NCBI GenBank assembly: GCA_023375675.1
Contig: JALQBC010000005.1
Coordinates: 186,001 to 250,000, forward strand
Source: Cytospora piceicola
Taxonomy: Eukaryota > Ascomycota > Sordariomycetes > Diaporthales > Cytosporaceae
Direction of reading: 5' to 3'
Length of the DNA stretch: 64,000 nt
Shown here: piece by piece, positions 23,211 through 35,529 of the stretch
Layout: every line of letters begins with the position of its first letter
How positions within the stretch are numbered: the first letter of the stretch is position 1
Position numbers and translations under genes: made by a program
The notes under the pieces: model-generated
The model's database searches: none
What the model saw: only the letters and a program-made list of their open reading frames with translations
What the model was told of the DNA's origin: nothing

Positions 23211-24200
23211 AAAATAGAACTACTAATTATAGCTTAAAGCTACTAAAAAGTAACGTTTCGCGTAAAGCTATTAGTAAGAAAGGAAATATTTAAGTTAGTA
23301 TTATTAATATTATAACAGATAAATATACTATAGGTAGGTTATTAAATAAAAGGTTTTATAGAAATACTTTATATATTAAAAAAAGAAAACTAATAACTAA
23401 TAATAAGAGTTATAATAGTCCGAACTTTACTATTTAATAAAAAAAGAGTAGTAAGCTTATATTTACTTATATTATATTCGATATTTTCTTTTTCGTTAAT
23501 ATTAAAGATATTAACAATATCTTAAGATTAATAACTCGGTAACACGATTTATAAAGTATAGGCTACGTCTTTAACAAGCTTAATAAGCCTAAGCTACTTA
23601 AATCTACCGCTTATCTTAAAGTCTATAGTAGATTTAATAATAGTAGATTAAGAAGGAATTAAATAAAAAGAAAAGAATTACTAATTAAAGTATACGATTT
23701 TAAGTTTTAAGTAGGTTATAAAAGTAAAAAAGATATAAAGCGTAAAATAGTTAAAAGTAGAAAGTTTAGTTTTTAATAAGCTTAAAGGGTATTATAAATA
23801 AAGCGGGCTAAGAAAAAGTAGGGCCGGTAATTATCGATTAAATAAACGCAGAAACTAATATTATTAGTTAAGAAAACACAAGGTAATAAAAGCTAATATT
23901 ATTAGTTAATACAATTCTAACAGGTATATATAAGTAGGCACTTTACTTACTAGTTATATAGTAACTACGTTTCTCTATACCTACTTAATAACTTAACGTT
24001 TTTACTTTTATCTATAAAAAAAAGGAATTAACCTTTACCTTAATCGAAAGTATAAAGTCGATTATAACTTCCTTTTAATTTAAACTCTGTATTTTAAATT
24101 AGTTAAGCTATTAAGCTGTTATAATAGCGTTTAAATAAAAGAATAAAACTATAGCTATTAAGCCCGACCTGCTAGCTAAGCTTAACGTTAAAAATACAGC
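23211..24200. other. RIP-saturated AT-rich sequence, nothing resolved
   Basis: No supported gene or structured repeat seen. Confidence 0.5.
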
Positions 24201-25560
24201 TTATATTACTAGTCTCGGTATTTAATTTAATACCGTTATTTAAACTACCTTTTTTACTTAAGGTAAGCTTACTCTTAGCTTATAATATACCTACTAGTAT
24301 ACTTTAAATAATTCTATAAAGTTATCTTATTAAAGTAATAATTACTAAACTACTAAAGTTAGTACCTTTACGCCTTTACGCTATAAGTAGTAGATATAGA
24401 CTTTTAAACCTTTTACTTTAAAAAGCGATACTTCGTTACTTAACCTTAATAAGTTTACTTCTTTTACTTTTAAAACTTATAAATCCCCTTTAGTAATTAC
24501 TAATAATTATAATAATAAAGGCGTTAAGGTTATAATTTTAATTCTTAACGTTAACTTAAACGATATCGTTTTATAAAGGCTATTAAAGATTTTTAAAACC
24601 GTCGGTTATAAAAAAGCTATAAGAATAAAGTATAAGAACTCTTTTCTTACCGATTTTAATACTAGTCTTACTACTTATAATAGTAACGTAATAGCTATTA
24701 ATCTAAATAATAAGAATACTTAAGTAACGTTAGCAGAATAGAATATAATTATTAAAGGTAAGTAACCCGAGAAGCCTTTTAAAGGTATTTTCGGTTAAGT
24801 TCTTTAAGATATAGAGTATAGTAAACCCTCTTTTAATAATACTAACACTATATTCTATAAAAGCCTTTATATCTTAATACCTTTTAGCTATAAAAATAAC
24901 GATAAGGATTATATAGGTAACGAAATATTAGTCGATTTTAAAAACAACTTAAGTAAAAAGCTTAATAAGCTGCTTAAAAATAATATAGTTAATACTAGTA
25001 TCCCGGTCCCTTAAGAATATAAGAAGCGAAGTATCTCTTTATAAGTCGATTATAATTTATAGTACTAACTTATAAACCTAGTTTTTAAGGAAATTAGTTT
25101 AATCGAAGTCTACTACTCTTAATATTTCGATATATTTATAATAAAGGTCGTATTATTATTTTAAAAGAAATACTTTTTAATTACTTAATTATATAACTGT
25201 TCTTTTAATTTAAAAGGTAGTATTCGATATTTATATTATAAGTCGGCTAACCTTTATAACTATATTATAATATATATTATCCTTTAACCTTATTAAACTT
25301 TCTTATATTAATAATATACTTTTTATAAAATAAACCTACTACCGAAGGTCCGGTTATAGATATTTATATAGCTAGAATATATATTATTAATATAGTAAAA
25401 GATATTCGTTCTATATTATTAAAAACTTTAACGGCTAAGTTAAGCCGGATTTAAGGCTATTTTATAAAAGTAGCTATTATTTTAATTACCGGTAGCTTAA
25501 ATAACTTATATAAAACCGATATATATAAGGTTAATAACTTAGGTTATAACCTAAAAAAAG
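24200..25560 (+). pseudogene. Long decayed frame (about 450 codons)
   Basis: A plus-strand frame can be followed through VSTFTPLRYK, SDTSLLNLNKFTSFTFKTYK, VIILILNVNLNDIVL, LLKIFKTVGYKKAIRIKYK, NSFLTDFNTSLTTYNSNV, KPFKGIFG, DYIGNEILVDFKNNLSKKL, NKLLKNNIVNTSIPVP, LVFKEISLIEVYY and ISLYN-like hydrophobic stretches to about 25,560. Interruptions are TAA/TAG, and no other stop type was noted. This is one of the largest proteins of the putative element. I do not recognise it and see no RT, polymerase B or helicase signature. Confidence 0.5.
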
Positions 25561-26261
25561 TAGATATAAGTACTACTAATTATAGTTATTATATATTTTT
25601 TATTAACTAGATTTATTTTATCTATAGGTAAAAGCTCTTTAGTCTTTTATAAACCGCCGCCGAGGTTTATTTAAGCAGGCTTTTATAATATCGCTTAAAA
25701 TTATCGCTAATAACAAACTTAACTTAAATACCGACTTTACTACTATCTCCCTTAGTAACTATTCGTTAGTATTCGACCTGCCCTACTTACTACTTAATAA
25801 TAAAGGCTTTATAGTCTAAGGTAATAAGATAAAAGAGTTCTTAATAAAGTTAAAACTCTTCTATAATAAAATATATAGTTTTATACCCCTTTACTAAAAC
25901 AGGCTAAATAAGTTAATATACTATCGTATACTCTACACGTTACTTAACTAAAGAGATCTTTAACAGTACGGTTATATAGTTAACAGTATAACTAAAACAG
26001 AGAGTATTAAGGATTCCTTTTTAAAGAGGTAAAAGGTTTTAAGTATAAGTAAGGCGGAAAGTATTAAAAAACCTCTTTTAAAGATCTCTAAAAAGTACGA
26101 TATCTCTAAAGAACTTATAGTATATATTTTAGGTTAGTAAAAAAGATATATATAAGTTACGATTAATAAAATATATTAAGATAAGGTAAAGATAGATTAA
26201 ATAAAAACCGAGTAAAACCGAGATTAATACTACGTTAAATTAAATCCGAGAAACAAGTGCT
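25561..26261. other. RIP-saturated sequence downstream of the long frame
   Basis: Probably the 3' continuation of the preceding gene; no defined frame. Confidence 0.4.
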
Positions 26262-26465
26262 ATAGCGGATTAATATAATGCCTTCCGTTAAGAAGGTTGA
26301 TGTTTGTTTTACAAGGCGGGCGAGCATATAGAAAATTGTTACCCTTAAGATTGTGCCACCTGTTTTTGATTCTAATTGGCTCTGAATTACAATCATGCTG
26401 ATTCGCTACAGCACCCGTTTAGAGGATCTGATTCGCTGTTGAAAGTAGTGATTCTAGTCGTTCCG
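26262..26465. other. RIP-spared island
   Basis: About 200 bp with normal frequencies of CpA and TpG (GATGTTTGTTTTACAAGG, CTCTGAATTACAATCATG and similar) inside RIP-saturated DNA. CTGATTCGCT occurs twice (about 26,398 and 26,428). No gene seen. It probably was never part of a duplicated segment, or arrived after RIP ceased. Confidence 0.8.
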
Positions 26466-26596
26466 TGACTAAATACACTAGTAATTATAAGGCCTTAAAT
26501 GCCTGCCGGAAGGCTTACGGTCACTTTAAGGTCTACGATAAGGCCGATTACGATAAGGCCTACGATAAGACCTTCTACAGAAGAACTAAGATGCAC

Positions 26597-27045
26597 GCTC
26601 GAGTTTTAATCCGATTAAAACGTAGTTACCTAAATCTGAATCTATAGAAAAAGGGCTATTAAACGGTATATTTAATTAAATCGTAGCCCTTAAGGTAGGC
26701 TTACTATTAAAGCTAATAGTTTTAATTCTAGAAGTTCTTAAGTTCTTAACCCGAACCCTAGCCCTTCCCTCCTTTCCTTTCTACCGAAGACCTTAAGTTC
26801 GAACTAAGATATATACTCGAGTTTTAGTCCGATTAAAAAGCAGTTACCTAAATCTAAATCTATAGAAAAAGGGCTATTAAACGGTATATTTAATTAAATC
26901 GTAGCCTTTAAGGTAGGCTTACTATTAAAGCTAATAGTCTTAATTTCTTAGGTTTCTTAGGTTTCTTAGGTCCTTAACCTAAACCCTAGCCCTTCCCCCC
27001 CTTCCTCTCTACCGAAGGCTTATATAAGCCTTTAAATTCGAATTA
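26597..27045. repeat. 219-bp tandem duplication
   Basis: CTCGAGTTTTAxTCCGATT begins copies at 26,597 and 26,816. Both contain GGGCTATTAAACGGTATA and GGCTTACTATTAAAGCTAAT and end with ACCCTAGCCCTTCC- or AAACCCTAGCCCTTCC-type sequence and CTCTACCGAAG. They differ by a few substitutions and small indels. Confidence 0.88.
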
Positions 27046-27169
27046 AGTTAATAAGTAAGTAAATTAGTAAATTAGTAAATAAGTAAGTAAGTAAGTAAAT
27101 TAGTAAGTAAGTAAGTAAGTAAGTAGGTAAATAAGTAGATAAGTAAGTAACTAAGTAGGTAAGTAAGTT

Positions 27170-27208
<39 letters not shown>

Positions 27209-27255
27209 TCGCTAGTAAATTAGCTAGTAAGTAAATTCGCTATTAAATAACTAAA

Positions 27256-27305
<50 letters not shown>

Positions 27306-27418
27306 GGTAGGTAAGTAAATAAGTAAAGTAGTTAGTAAGTTAGTTAGTAAGTTAGTTAGTAAGTTAGTTAGTAAGTTAGCTAGTAAGTTAGTTAGTAAGT
27401 TAGCTAGTAACTAAGTAG

Positions 27419-27504
<86 letters not shown>

Positions 27505-28811
27505 TAGTTAAAAGGTTAGCTATTAAATTAGCTATTAAATTAACTAGTAAGTAAATAAATAAATAAATAAGTAAGTAAGTAAATAAGTTAGTTAGCTAGT
27601 AGGTTAGCTAATAAAGTACTTAGTAAGTTAGTTAGTAAGTTAGCTAGTAACTAAGTAGGTAAGTAAGTAAGTAGGTAAGTAGGTAAGTTAGTTAGTAAGT
27701 TAGTTAGTAAGTTAGCTAGTAAGTAAATTCGCTATTAAATAAGTAAATAAGTAAGTAAGTAGGTAGGTAAGTAAATAAGTAAGTTAGTAAGTAAATTCGC
27801 TATTAAATAAGTAAATAAGTAAGTAAGTAGGTAGGTAAGTAAGTAGGTAGGTAAGTAAGTAGGTAAGTAAGTAAGTAAGTAGGTAAGTAAGTAGGTAGGT
27901 AAGTAAGTTAGCTAGTATGTAAATTCGCTATTAAATAAGTAAATAAGTAAGTAAGTAAGTAAGTAGGTAAGTAGGTAAGTAAATAAGTAAGTTATTTAGT
28001 AAGTTAGTTAATAAGTTAGTTAGTAAGTTAGTTAGTAAGTTAGCTAGTAACTAAGTAAGTAAGTAAGTAAGTAGGTAAGTAGGTAAGTTAGTTAGTAAGT
28101 TAGTTAGTAAGTTAGCTAGTAAGTAAATTCGCTATTAAATAAGTAAATAAGTAAGTAAGTAGGTAGGTAAGTAAATAAGTAAGTTAGTAAGTAAATTCGC
28201 TATTAAATAAGTAAATAAGTAAGTAAGTAGGTAGGTAAGTAAGTAGGTAGGTAAGTAAGTAGGTAGGTAAGTAGGTAGGTAAGTAAGTAGGTAGGTAGGT
28301 AAGTAAGTAAGTAGGTAAGTAAGTAGGTAAGTAAGTAAGTAGGTAGGTAAGTAAGTAGGTAGGTAAGTAAGTAGATAGGTAAGTAAGTTAGTTAATAAGT
28401 TAGTTAGTAAGTTAGCTAGTAAGTAAATTCGCTATTAAATAAGTAAATAAGTAAGTAGGTAAGTAAGTAAGTAAGTAAGTAAGTTCGCTAGTAAATTAGC
28501 TAGTAAGTAAATTCGCTATTAAATAAGTAAATAAGTAAGTAAGTAGGTAAGTAAGTAAGTAAGTTCGCTAGTAAATTAGCTAGTAAGTAAATTTGCTATT
28601 AAATAAGTAAATAAGTAAGTAAGTAGGTAGGTAAGTAAGTAGGTAAGTAAGTAGGTAGGTAGGTAAGTAAGTAGGTAGGTAAGTAAGTAGGTAAGTAAGT
28701 AAGTAGGTAGGTAAGTAAGTAGGTAGGTAAGTAAGTAGATAGGTAAGTAAGTTAGTTAATAAGTTTGTTAGTAAGTTAGCTAGTAAGTAAATTCGCTATT
28801 AAATAAGTAAA

Positions 28812-28848
<37 letters not shown>

Positions 28849-28991
28849 TAGTTAGTTAGTAAGTAAGTTAGCTAGTAAGTAAATTCGCTATTAAATAAGT
28901 AAATAAGTAAGTAGGTAAGTAAGTAAGTAAGTAAGTTAGTAGGTTTATTAGTAAGTTAGCTAGTAAGTAAATTCGCTATTAAATAAGTAAA

Positions 28992-29027
<36 letters not shown>

Positions 29028-29809
29028 CAAGTTAGTTAGTTAGTTAGTTAGTTAGTAAGTTATAAATTAAGCTATTAGCTAAATAAGTAAGTAAATAAGT
29101 AAGTAAGTAAGTATATAAAATAGCTAGTAAGTTAACTAGTTTATTAGCTAATTAATTAGCTAGTAAGTAAGTAAAGAAGTAAGTATATAAGTAAGTAAGT
29201 AAGTAAGTTAGCTAATAGGTTAGTTAGTAAGTAAGTAAGTAAGTTAGCTAGTAAATTAATTAGTAAGTAAATTAGCTAGTAAGTAAATTAGCTAGTAAGT
29301 AAATTAGTTAGTAAGTAAATTAGCTAGTAAGTAAGTAAGTAGGTAAGTAGGTAAGTATATATATATAACTTAGCTAGTATATTAGCTAGTAAGTTAGCTA
29401 GTACGTTAGCTATTAAGTAAGTAAATATATAAGTAAATAAATAAACCTTTAAGTAAGTAAGTAAATAAGTAAATAAGTAAATAAGTAAATAAATAAGTAA
29501 GTTAGTAAGTAAGTTAACAGGTTAGTTAAAACTTTAGCTAGTAAGGTAAGTAATAATTTAGTTAGTTATTTATTAATTAAGTAAGTATAGAAATTAGTAG
29601 GTTAGTTAGTTAGTAAATAAGCTAAATAATAAGTAAGTAAGTAGGTTAGCTAGTAAGTTAGCTATTAAATTAACTAGTATATAAGTAAATAAGTAAGTAA
29701 AGAAGAAAGTAAGTAAGTAACTTAATAAGTAAGTAAATAAGTAGGTTAGCTACTATATTAGCTATTAAGGTAGCTATTAAGGTAGCTAGTAAGTTAGCTA
29801 ATTAATTAT

Positions 29810-29856
<47 letters not shown>

Positions 29857-30081
29857 TTTAGCTAGTAAATTAGCTATTAAATTAACTAGTAAGTAAGTAA
29901 GTAAGTAAGTAAGAAAGAAGATAAGTAAGTAACTAAATAAGTAAGTAGGTAATTAAGTAGGTAAGTAAGTAAGTAAGTAAGTGAGTAAGTTAGCTAATAT
30001 ATTAGCTAGTAAAGTAGCGAGTAAGTTAACTAATATATTAGCTAGTAAAGTAGCTAGTAAGTTAGCTAGTTAGTTATTAAT

Positions 30082-30118
<37 letters not shown>

Positions 30119-30264
30119 TAGCTAGTAAGTTAGCTAATAAGTTAGCTAGTAAGTTAGCTATTAAGTAAGTAAATATATAGATAGATAAATTAAACTATAA
30201 GTAAGTAAGTAAATACGTAAGTTAGTTATTTAGTTATAAAGTAAATAAGTAAGTAAGTAAGTAG

Positions 30265-30301
<37 letters not shown>

Positions 30302-30455
30302 TAAGTAAGTAAGTTAGCTAGTAAGTTAGCTAGTAATATAGCTAGTAAGTTAGCTAGTTAATTATTAAGTAATTAAGTAAGTTAGTAAGTAAGTAAGTAA
30401 GTAGGTAAGTAAGTAGGTAAGTTTATTAGTTAATTAGCTAGTAAGTAAATTAGCT

Positions 30456-30487
<32 letters not shown>

Positions 30488-30575
30488 GATAAGTAGGTAA
30501 GTAAGTTAGCTAGTAAGCTAGTTAGTAAATTAGCTAGTAATTTAGTTATCTAATTATTAAATAAGTAAGTATATA
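27046..30575. repeat. 3.5-kb GTAA/GTTA tetranucleotide array with higher-order units
   Basis: The plus strand is built almost entirely from AAGT, AGGT, TAGT and AAAT steps (GTAAGTAAGTAAGTAGGTAA). Superimposed are recurring longer modules such as GTTAGCTAGTAAGTAAATTC followed by GCTATTAAATAAGTAAATAA, repeated at irregular spacing between 27,200 and 28,990. Runs of pure GTAA reach about 90 bp (27,418-27,505). Cytosine is almost absent from the plus strand except in AGCTAG and TTCGCT islands. The array lies across the midpoint of the putative 44 kb unit. No coding potential. Confidence 0.95.
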
Positions 30576-30586
30576 AATAAATATTT

Positions 30587-30668
30587 CGCCGCTTAAGGCT
30601 ACGGAGGAGACGATAGAGTAACGCCCGAAGGGCGTTACTCTATCGGATCCGGAGCAGCCTAAGCGGCG
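30587..30668. other. GC-rich nested perfect hairpin
   Basis: Inner arms CGATAGAGTAACGCCC (30,611-30,626) and its exact reverse complement (30,630-30,645) are separated by GAA. Outer arms CGCCGCTTAAGGCT (30,587-30,600) and AGCCTAAGCGGCG (30,656-30,668) pair with one bulged A. The whole 82-bp structure sits directly at the end of the tetranucleotide array in otherwise AT-rich DNA. Confidence 0.92.
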
Positions 30669-30707
30669 TATCTAACTACCTAACTAAATAGCTATTAAAT
30701 TTCCGAT

Positions 30708-30749
30708 CCTTCCTAACGGAAGGCCTTCTCGGCAGGCGGTCCTACCGCC
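30708..30749. other. Two further small stem-loops
   Basis: CCTTCC-TAAC-GGAAGG at 30,708-30,723 and GGCGGT-CCT-ACCGCC at 30,735-30,749. With the large hairpin they form a 165-bp cluster of GC-rich inverted repeats. Confidence 0.8.
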
Positions 30750-31234
30750 GTTCCCTAGTTATAATTTAAAGCTAATTAAAATTAAAAACAGATAATACAG
30801 ATCTTAAGGTATAACTTTCTATATACTCGCCTGCCTTTTATAACGGAAGGTATATAAAAGTTATAAATCTAAGTTATTTAAACTCGTACCCTTATATTAT
30901 ATAACGCTCGAATATCTGCTTATACTAGCCTACTTATTTATTCTTATCTTATAAGCCGTTTTTAAGGCCTACCTTAGCTATAATACGTATCTCTACCTCG
31001 TTTATACTTAAACTATATAGCCGTTTAACATATCGCGCTATTTAATAATAGTATTTAATATATAAAACGTATATTTTATAGGTATATTAAAATAAATCGC
31101 TATTTCCGTCGTTAACGAATACCTTTAGACTAAACTTAAACTTAAACTAAAAAACTACTAACTACTAACCTAACTATATTAAATTAATATTAATATAAAA
31201 AGAACTTATTAATTGTATATAGATATAAGAAGAA

Positions 31235-31352
31235 TTAAAAACCGAGAATTAAAAATTAAGAATTAAAAATTAAGAACCGAGAATTAAAAATTAAGAATTA
31301 AGAATTAAAAATTAAGAACCGAGAATTAAAAATTAAGAATTAAGAATTAAAA
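31235..31352. repeat. AATTAAAAATTAAGAACCGAG minisatellite
   Basis: Several units of GAATTAAAAATTAAGAA with interspersed CCGA; unit lengths of about 14-35 bp. Confidence 0.8.
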
Positions 31353-33984
31353 AATTAAATTAAATTAATAAACGACGGTCTATAACTACCGGCTAGTAGT
31401 CGATTATATACTTAGCGCTAATATACCGCTAACTAAATAACACTATAACTAAGCCTTTAGGCCTAAGGATTTAAAGCTCCTTTAAGACGGTATAACACCT
31501 ACGCCTATACTTAAAGTTACGCTTCTCTTTTTACTATTTTTATCTATTTTAACAATATACTTTATTATTTTATAAAATATATATAATTTTATATATATAC
31601 CGTACTTAGTATAATATAGTTTAAAACCGGTCGGCTACTAATATAGTCTCTTTTTTTAATAGTATAAATAAACGTATTATAATACCTTCGATATATAACG
31701 CCTTTTAAGCGGATGTCGTTTTTATCGCGCTTTTAATCGGCCGTTATATTAAACTTTAAGGTAGCCCTACCTAGTCGCCTTAATTATAATCACTAAAGTC
31801 TATACTATTACCTTCGACTTTAACCTTAATTAATCGCTACTTACACGCTATTAGTTATTATAAGAATAATCCCCTGTTATCTCTACCCTTTCTCCCTTAC
31901 TCTTTTTTACTTTTTAAATAATATTTTATAACCCGATACTTTAAACAGGTTTTAGCTTTCGGCCTACTTAATAACCTTCTATTATATTAATATTCTTACG
32001 ATACTATTAGCGCTTACTCTATAAACTTAAAGTATAGCTAAACTATTTAATTCCTGTTTTTTAAAATAATTAAATTTAACTACCGCTATAAAGATCTCTT
32101 TTATACTAGTAGCCTTATTTACTTAAACGCTATAGTTATATAGATATACGCCCTACCTCTTCTTTTACCCTTTTTTCTCTTTCTTTTATACTAAGTCGAG
32201 AAATTTTATAAATATTAATAAGAAGATAATACTATAGGTTTTTATAGTATTAAGTTAATAATATTAAACGAATAGCTATAAAAAAAGAAAGGATAATAAA
32301 AATAATAATAAAATAAAAAATAAAATATAAAAGCCTTATAATATACTTAACCGAGAATCGAATATTTATATTAATCCGAAAACGGCGATATATTAAAAGT
32401 TACTAATATCTTTAAAACGTAATCTACCGGTTCGATATTTCCTTTAAAACCTTAATATCGTTACTTTAGTAAAACCGATAGCCGTTATATTACCGCTATA
32501 CCTTTAGCGATTCGCGCTTTCGATCTTCGAATTAATAATAACCTTTTTCCTTTTAGCCTGTTTTCGGTAGCTATCTTTTATATAGTAGTTATAGTCTTAG
32601 TTATAGCTATTATAAGGTTAAGGTAAGGCCGTATAGCCGAACGCTTTTATTAAGTATAGTATACCTTTTTAGTACTTTTACTTAACTACCGATTTACTTA
32701 TAATAAACTACTATAAAATACTTTTTATATAAAACGTAACCTATATAAAAGATCTTATAAAAAAAATCTACTTCTATATAGGCTATAATAAGTCGAGATA
32801 TCTTTATCTTTCCTATATTTATTAACGAACTATAATATACTTTTTATATAAAACGTAACCTGTTTAAAGGATTTTATAAAGGAGATCTACTTTTATATAA
32901 GCTATACTACGCTAAGGCGTTTTTATAAAACGTTAACGAATAATATAATAAAAAAAGAGGAGAGAAATAATAAGCTAAGAAAAAAGGAAGGTATATTAGT
33001 ATAGTAAGAGGCAGGAGATAATAGGCTGTAAAGAGAGGTACGATAGTATAGTAGGACGTAGTAGGGAAAATAAAGGAAAATAACAGGCCGGAAGGGTAGA
33101 AGGTACGATAAAGTATGTTTTATTTTAATATAAAGCAGAAATATTTTAAACTAAACAGATTAAAGCTCTTTTAATCAGTATAAACTACGCCGATTAAAAA
33201 AAGGTTTTATTTAATATCTAACTACTAGCTATTATACCTACTTTTACTATTTTTAGTTATTATTACCTTTAAAGCTTTTACTTTTTATTAGTAGAATTAG
33301 CGGCGTCTAATTAACCTGTTTAACGATATTTATTCCGTTATATTATAATAAAAAGGACTTTCCTTTATTTTAATTTCTAATACCTTTAGTTTCTACTCTT
33401 TTTAATTACCTACCTTCGTTCTTTAAACTATTTTCTATAGCAAGTATAGCAGATTAATTTTTTATAATAAAAGCGTGCTTAAAAACAGGCTACTAGTTAT
33501 AATACTCGAAAAAATATTAAGGTAATTGTCTTTTATCGCTTTTTTATACGGTATATTATAATAAGAACTTAAAACAATAGACTTCGTCGAAAAAGAAATA
33601 TAAAACCGAGTAAACGTATTTTATTTTACTATTCCCTTCCCCGGTTTAATAATACTCTTAAAGCTATACCTAATAAGTATAAACTAATACTATATATAAG
33701 GATAACTTTATCGATAACGTTTTAATCTTTTAAATTAAAACTAACGTTTAAGTAATAACGACGTTAATAAAAAGAATCCTTTTAACTTTAGCTCTGTTTT
33801 TATTCTCAGGACTTTTAAACTAAAGCTAAAGATCTTAATTTTAAAGACAGTATAAATAACGACTTAAATAAGAAGAACTATCTATAACGACTTTTATAAA
33901 GTTATACTTTAAACTAAATTATACGAGAAGATAACCGAAGACTATCGGTTTAAGTCTTTATAAATAAGGACGGCGCGTTTACGT

Positions 33985-34080
33985 TATAAAGCGTAGCCGC
34001 TATAAAACGTAGCCGCTATAAAGCGTAGCCGTTATAAAGTATAGCCGCTATAGAGCGTAGCCGTTATAAAGTGTAGCCGC
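33985..34080. repeat. 16-bp minisatellite GCGTAGCCGCTATAAA
   Basis: Six tandem units differing by single transitions. CpG-rich, so largely untouched by the CpA-directed mutation. Confidence 0.85.
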
Positions 34081-34299
34081 CCTTTACTCTACGTTACGTA
34101 CGTCGACTTTTATAAAGACCCCTATATCGCCTATAAGCTATATCGCCTATAAGCTATAGAGTATAGCCGCCCTTTACTCTTTACGTCGTATACGTCGACC
34201 TTTATAAAGACTTTTAAGAGATTTTCTTATAAATAGTTATTTAGGCTATAAGGACTAAGACTAAAACGATAAAAGGAATTTACAGCAGATTCGGCCGAA

Positions 34300-34720
34300 T
34301 CGCTAACGAGTTTAATTTTATTTTTATTACAGACGTCGATAACGGCTACTCTATCGAGGTTACTATAAGTAAGCAGAAGGCTAAGACCGATAAGGCTATA
34401 AATACCGACGTAGCTATAAATACCGATAACGGCTATAAACAGACACCGATAACAGCTACCTTATAAAAGCTATTATAAATAAGCGGAAAGCTATAGACCG
34501 ATAAGGCTATAAATACCGACGTAGCTATAGATAACAATAACGGCTATAGACACCGATAACGGCTACTCTGTTAAAAAGCCCGCTTATAAGGCTACTATAA
34601 TAAGTAAGCGGAAGGCTAAGACCGATAAGGCTATAGATACCGACGAGGACGGCGAAAAGAAATGTAAAAAAAGAAAGGAGTTAAAGCTTTCTGTAAAGAA
34701 TAACGACTCTGTAAAGCCCC
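34300..34720 (+). pseudogene. Decayed frame over Lys/Asp/Ala-rich repeats
   Basis: Repeats of AAGACCGATAAGGCTATA and ATACCGACGTAGCTATA recur at about 34,380, 34,495 and 34,618, reading KTDKAINTDVAI in one frame. A Lys-rich segment follows (about 34,655-34,700). The repeats look like a former low-complexity protein region; limits and family unknown. Confidence 0.35.
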
Positions 34721-34959
34721 CTTTTAAAAAAGACGATAAGTATAGTATTTTTACCTCTTATATATATAACACCTACTATTAATATATTGTTTCCCTCGTC
34801 GGTATAAAGTAATACTTTCGGCTTAAGTCTCGATAAAGAAACACCGGACTTTTAAAAGCCTAGCCGATCTCGTACTCTACCTCTTATACGTCGACCCCTG
34901 TATAAACCTTAAGCCTAGCAGTAGTAATCGTAAGCTTAACGGCTTTAAAAACAGCCTCG

Positions 34960-35245
34960 CTACTAATAAAGGCTTTTAAGCTATATATAAAAGGCTTTAA
35001 GCCGTTAGACCGGTAACGCTAATAAGAGCTTTTAGGCTACGTATAAAAGGCTTTAACCTATTAAACCGGTAACGCTATAAAAGCTTTTAAGCTACGCGTA
35101 AAAAGCTTTAAGCAGTTAAGACCGGTAGCGATAATAACGATACGGCCGCTAATAAAGGCTTTTAAGCTATACGTAAAAAACTTTAAATAGTTAAGACTAG
35201 TAGCGATAATAACGATACAGCTATTAATAAAAGCTTTTAAGCGAC
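34960..35245. repeat. Tandem array around GGCTTTTAAGCTAT units
   Basis: Four or five units of about 60-75 bp containing GCTTTTAAGCTAC, GTAAAAxGCTTTAA and GACCGGTAxCG in the same order. Confidence 0.75.
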
Positions 35246-35529
35246 TTTATAGCTACTTACCTACCAGACTGCTTACCTACCAGACTACCTATATACTAAA
35301 CTACCTACCTACTTAACTACTTATAAGTATAATAGCGAGCGGAAGGCCGTAAGCTCTACCGATAAGCCTCTTATTAAACGCTTTAGCCGTATTATTAGAC
35401 CGGTCCGATAAAGATTATAAAATAGGTATTTTAAATAATAGCGTTAAGGTATTACTTTCTTAACAAGGTATAAAGCGAGTAATAAAGAGAAGAAGGCCGT
35501 ATTAAGACGGTAAAAAAAGAAGCTGTTTT

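Larger units (their letters stand above)
30756..34260. other. RIP-saturated sequence with arrays
   Basis: Contains an AATTAAAAATTAAGAACCGAG array (about 31,235-31,350) and a 16-bp GCGTAGCCGCTATAAA minisatellite (33,985-34,080). No gene limits resolved. Confidence 0.5.

Noticed and set aside
26465..26647. Open frame of 60 codons reading KAYDK-type repeats
   Set aside because: It starts with GTG and runs into the 219-bp tandem duplication; low-complexity repeat sequence without support as a gene.
27046..30575. Thousands of GTAAGT strings that match 5' splice donors
   Set aside because: They are a by-product of the tetranucleotide array; there are no exons to splice.
30587..30668. Bacterial-style rho-independent terminator or CRISPR repeat
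   Set aside because: The genome is eukaryotic, there is no U-tract and no repeat-spacer periodicity.
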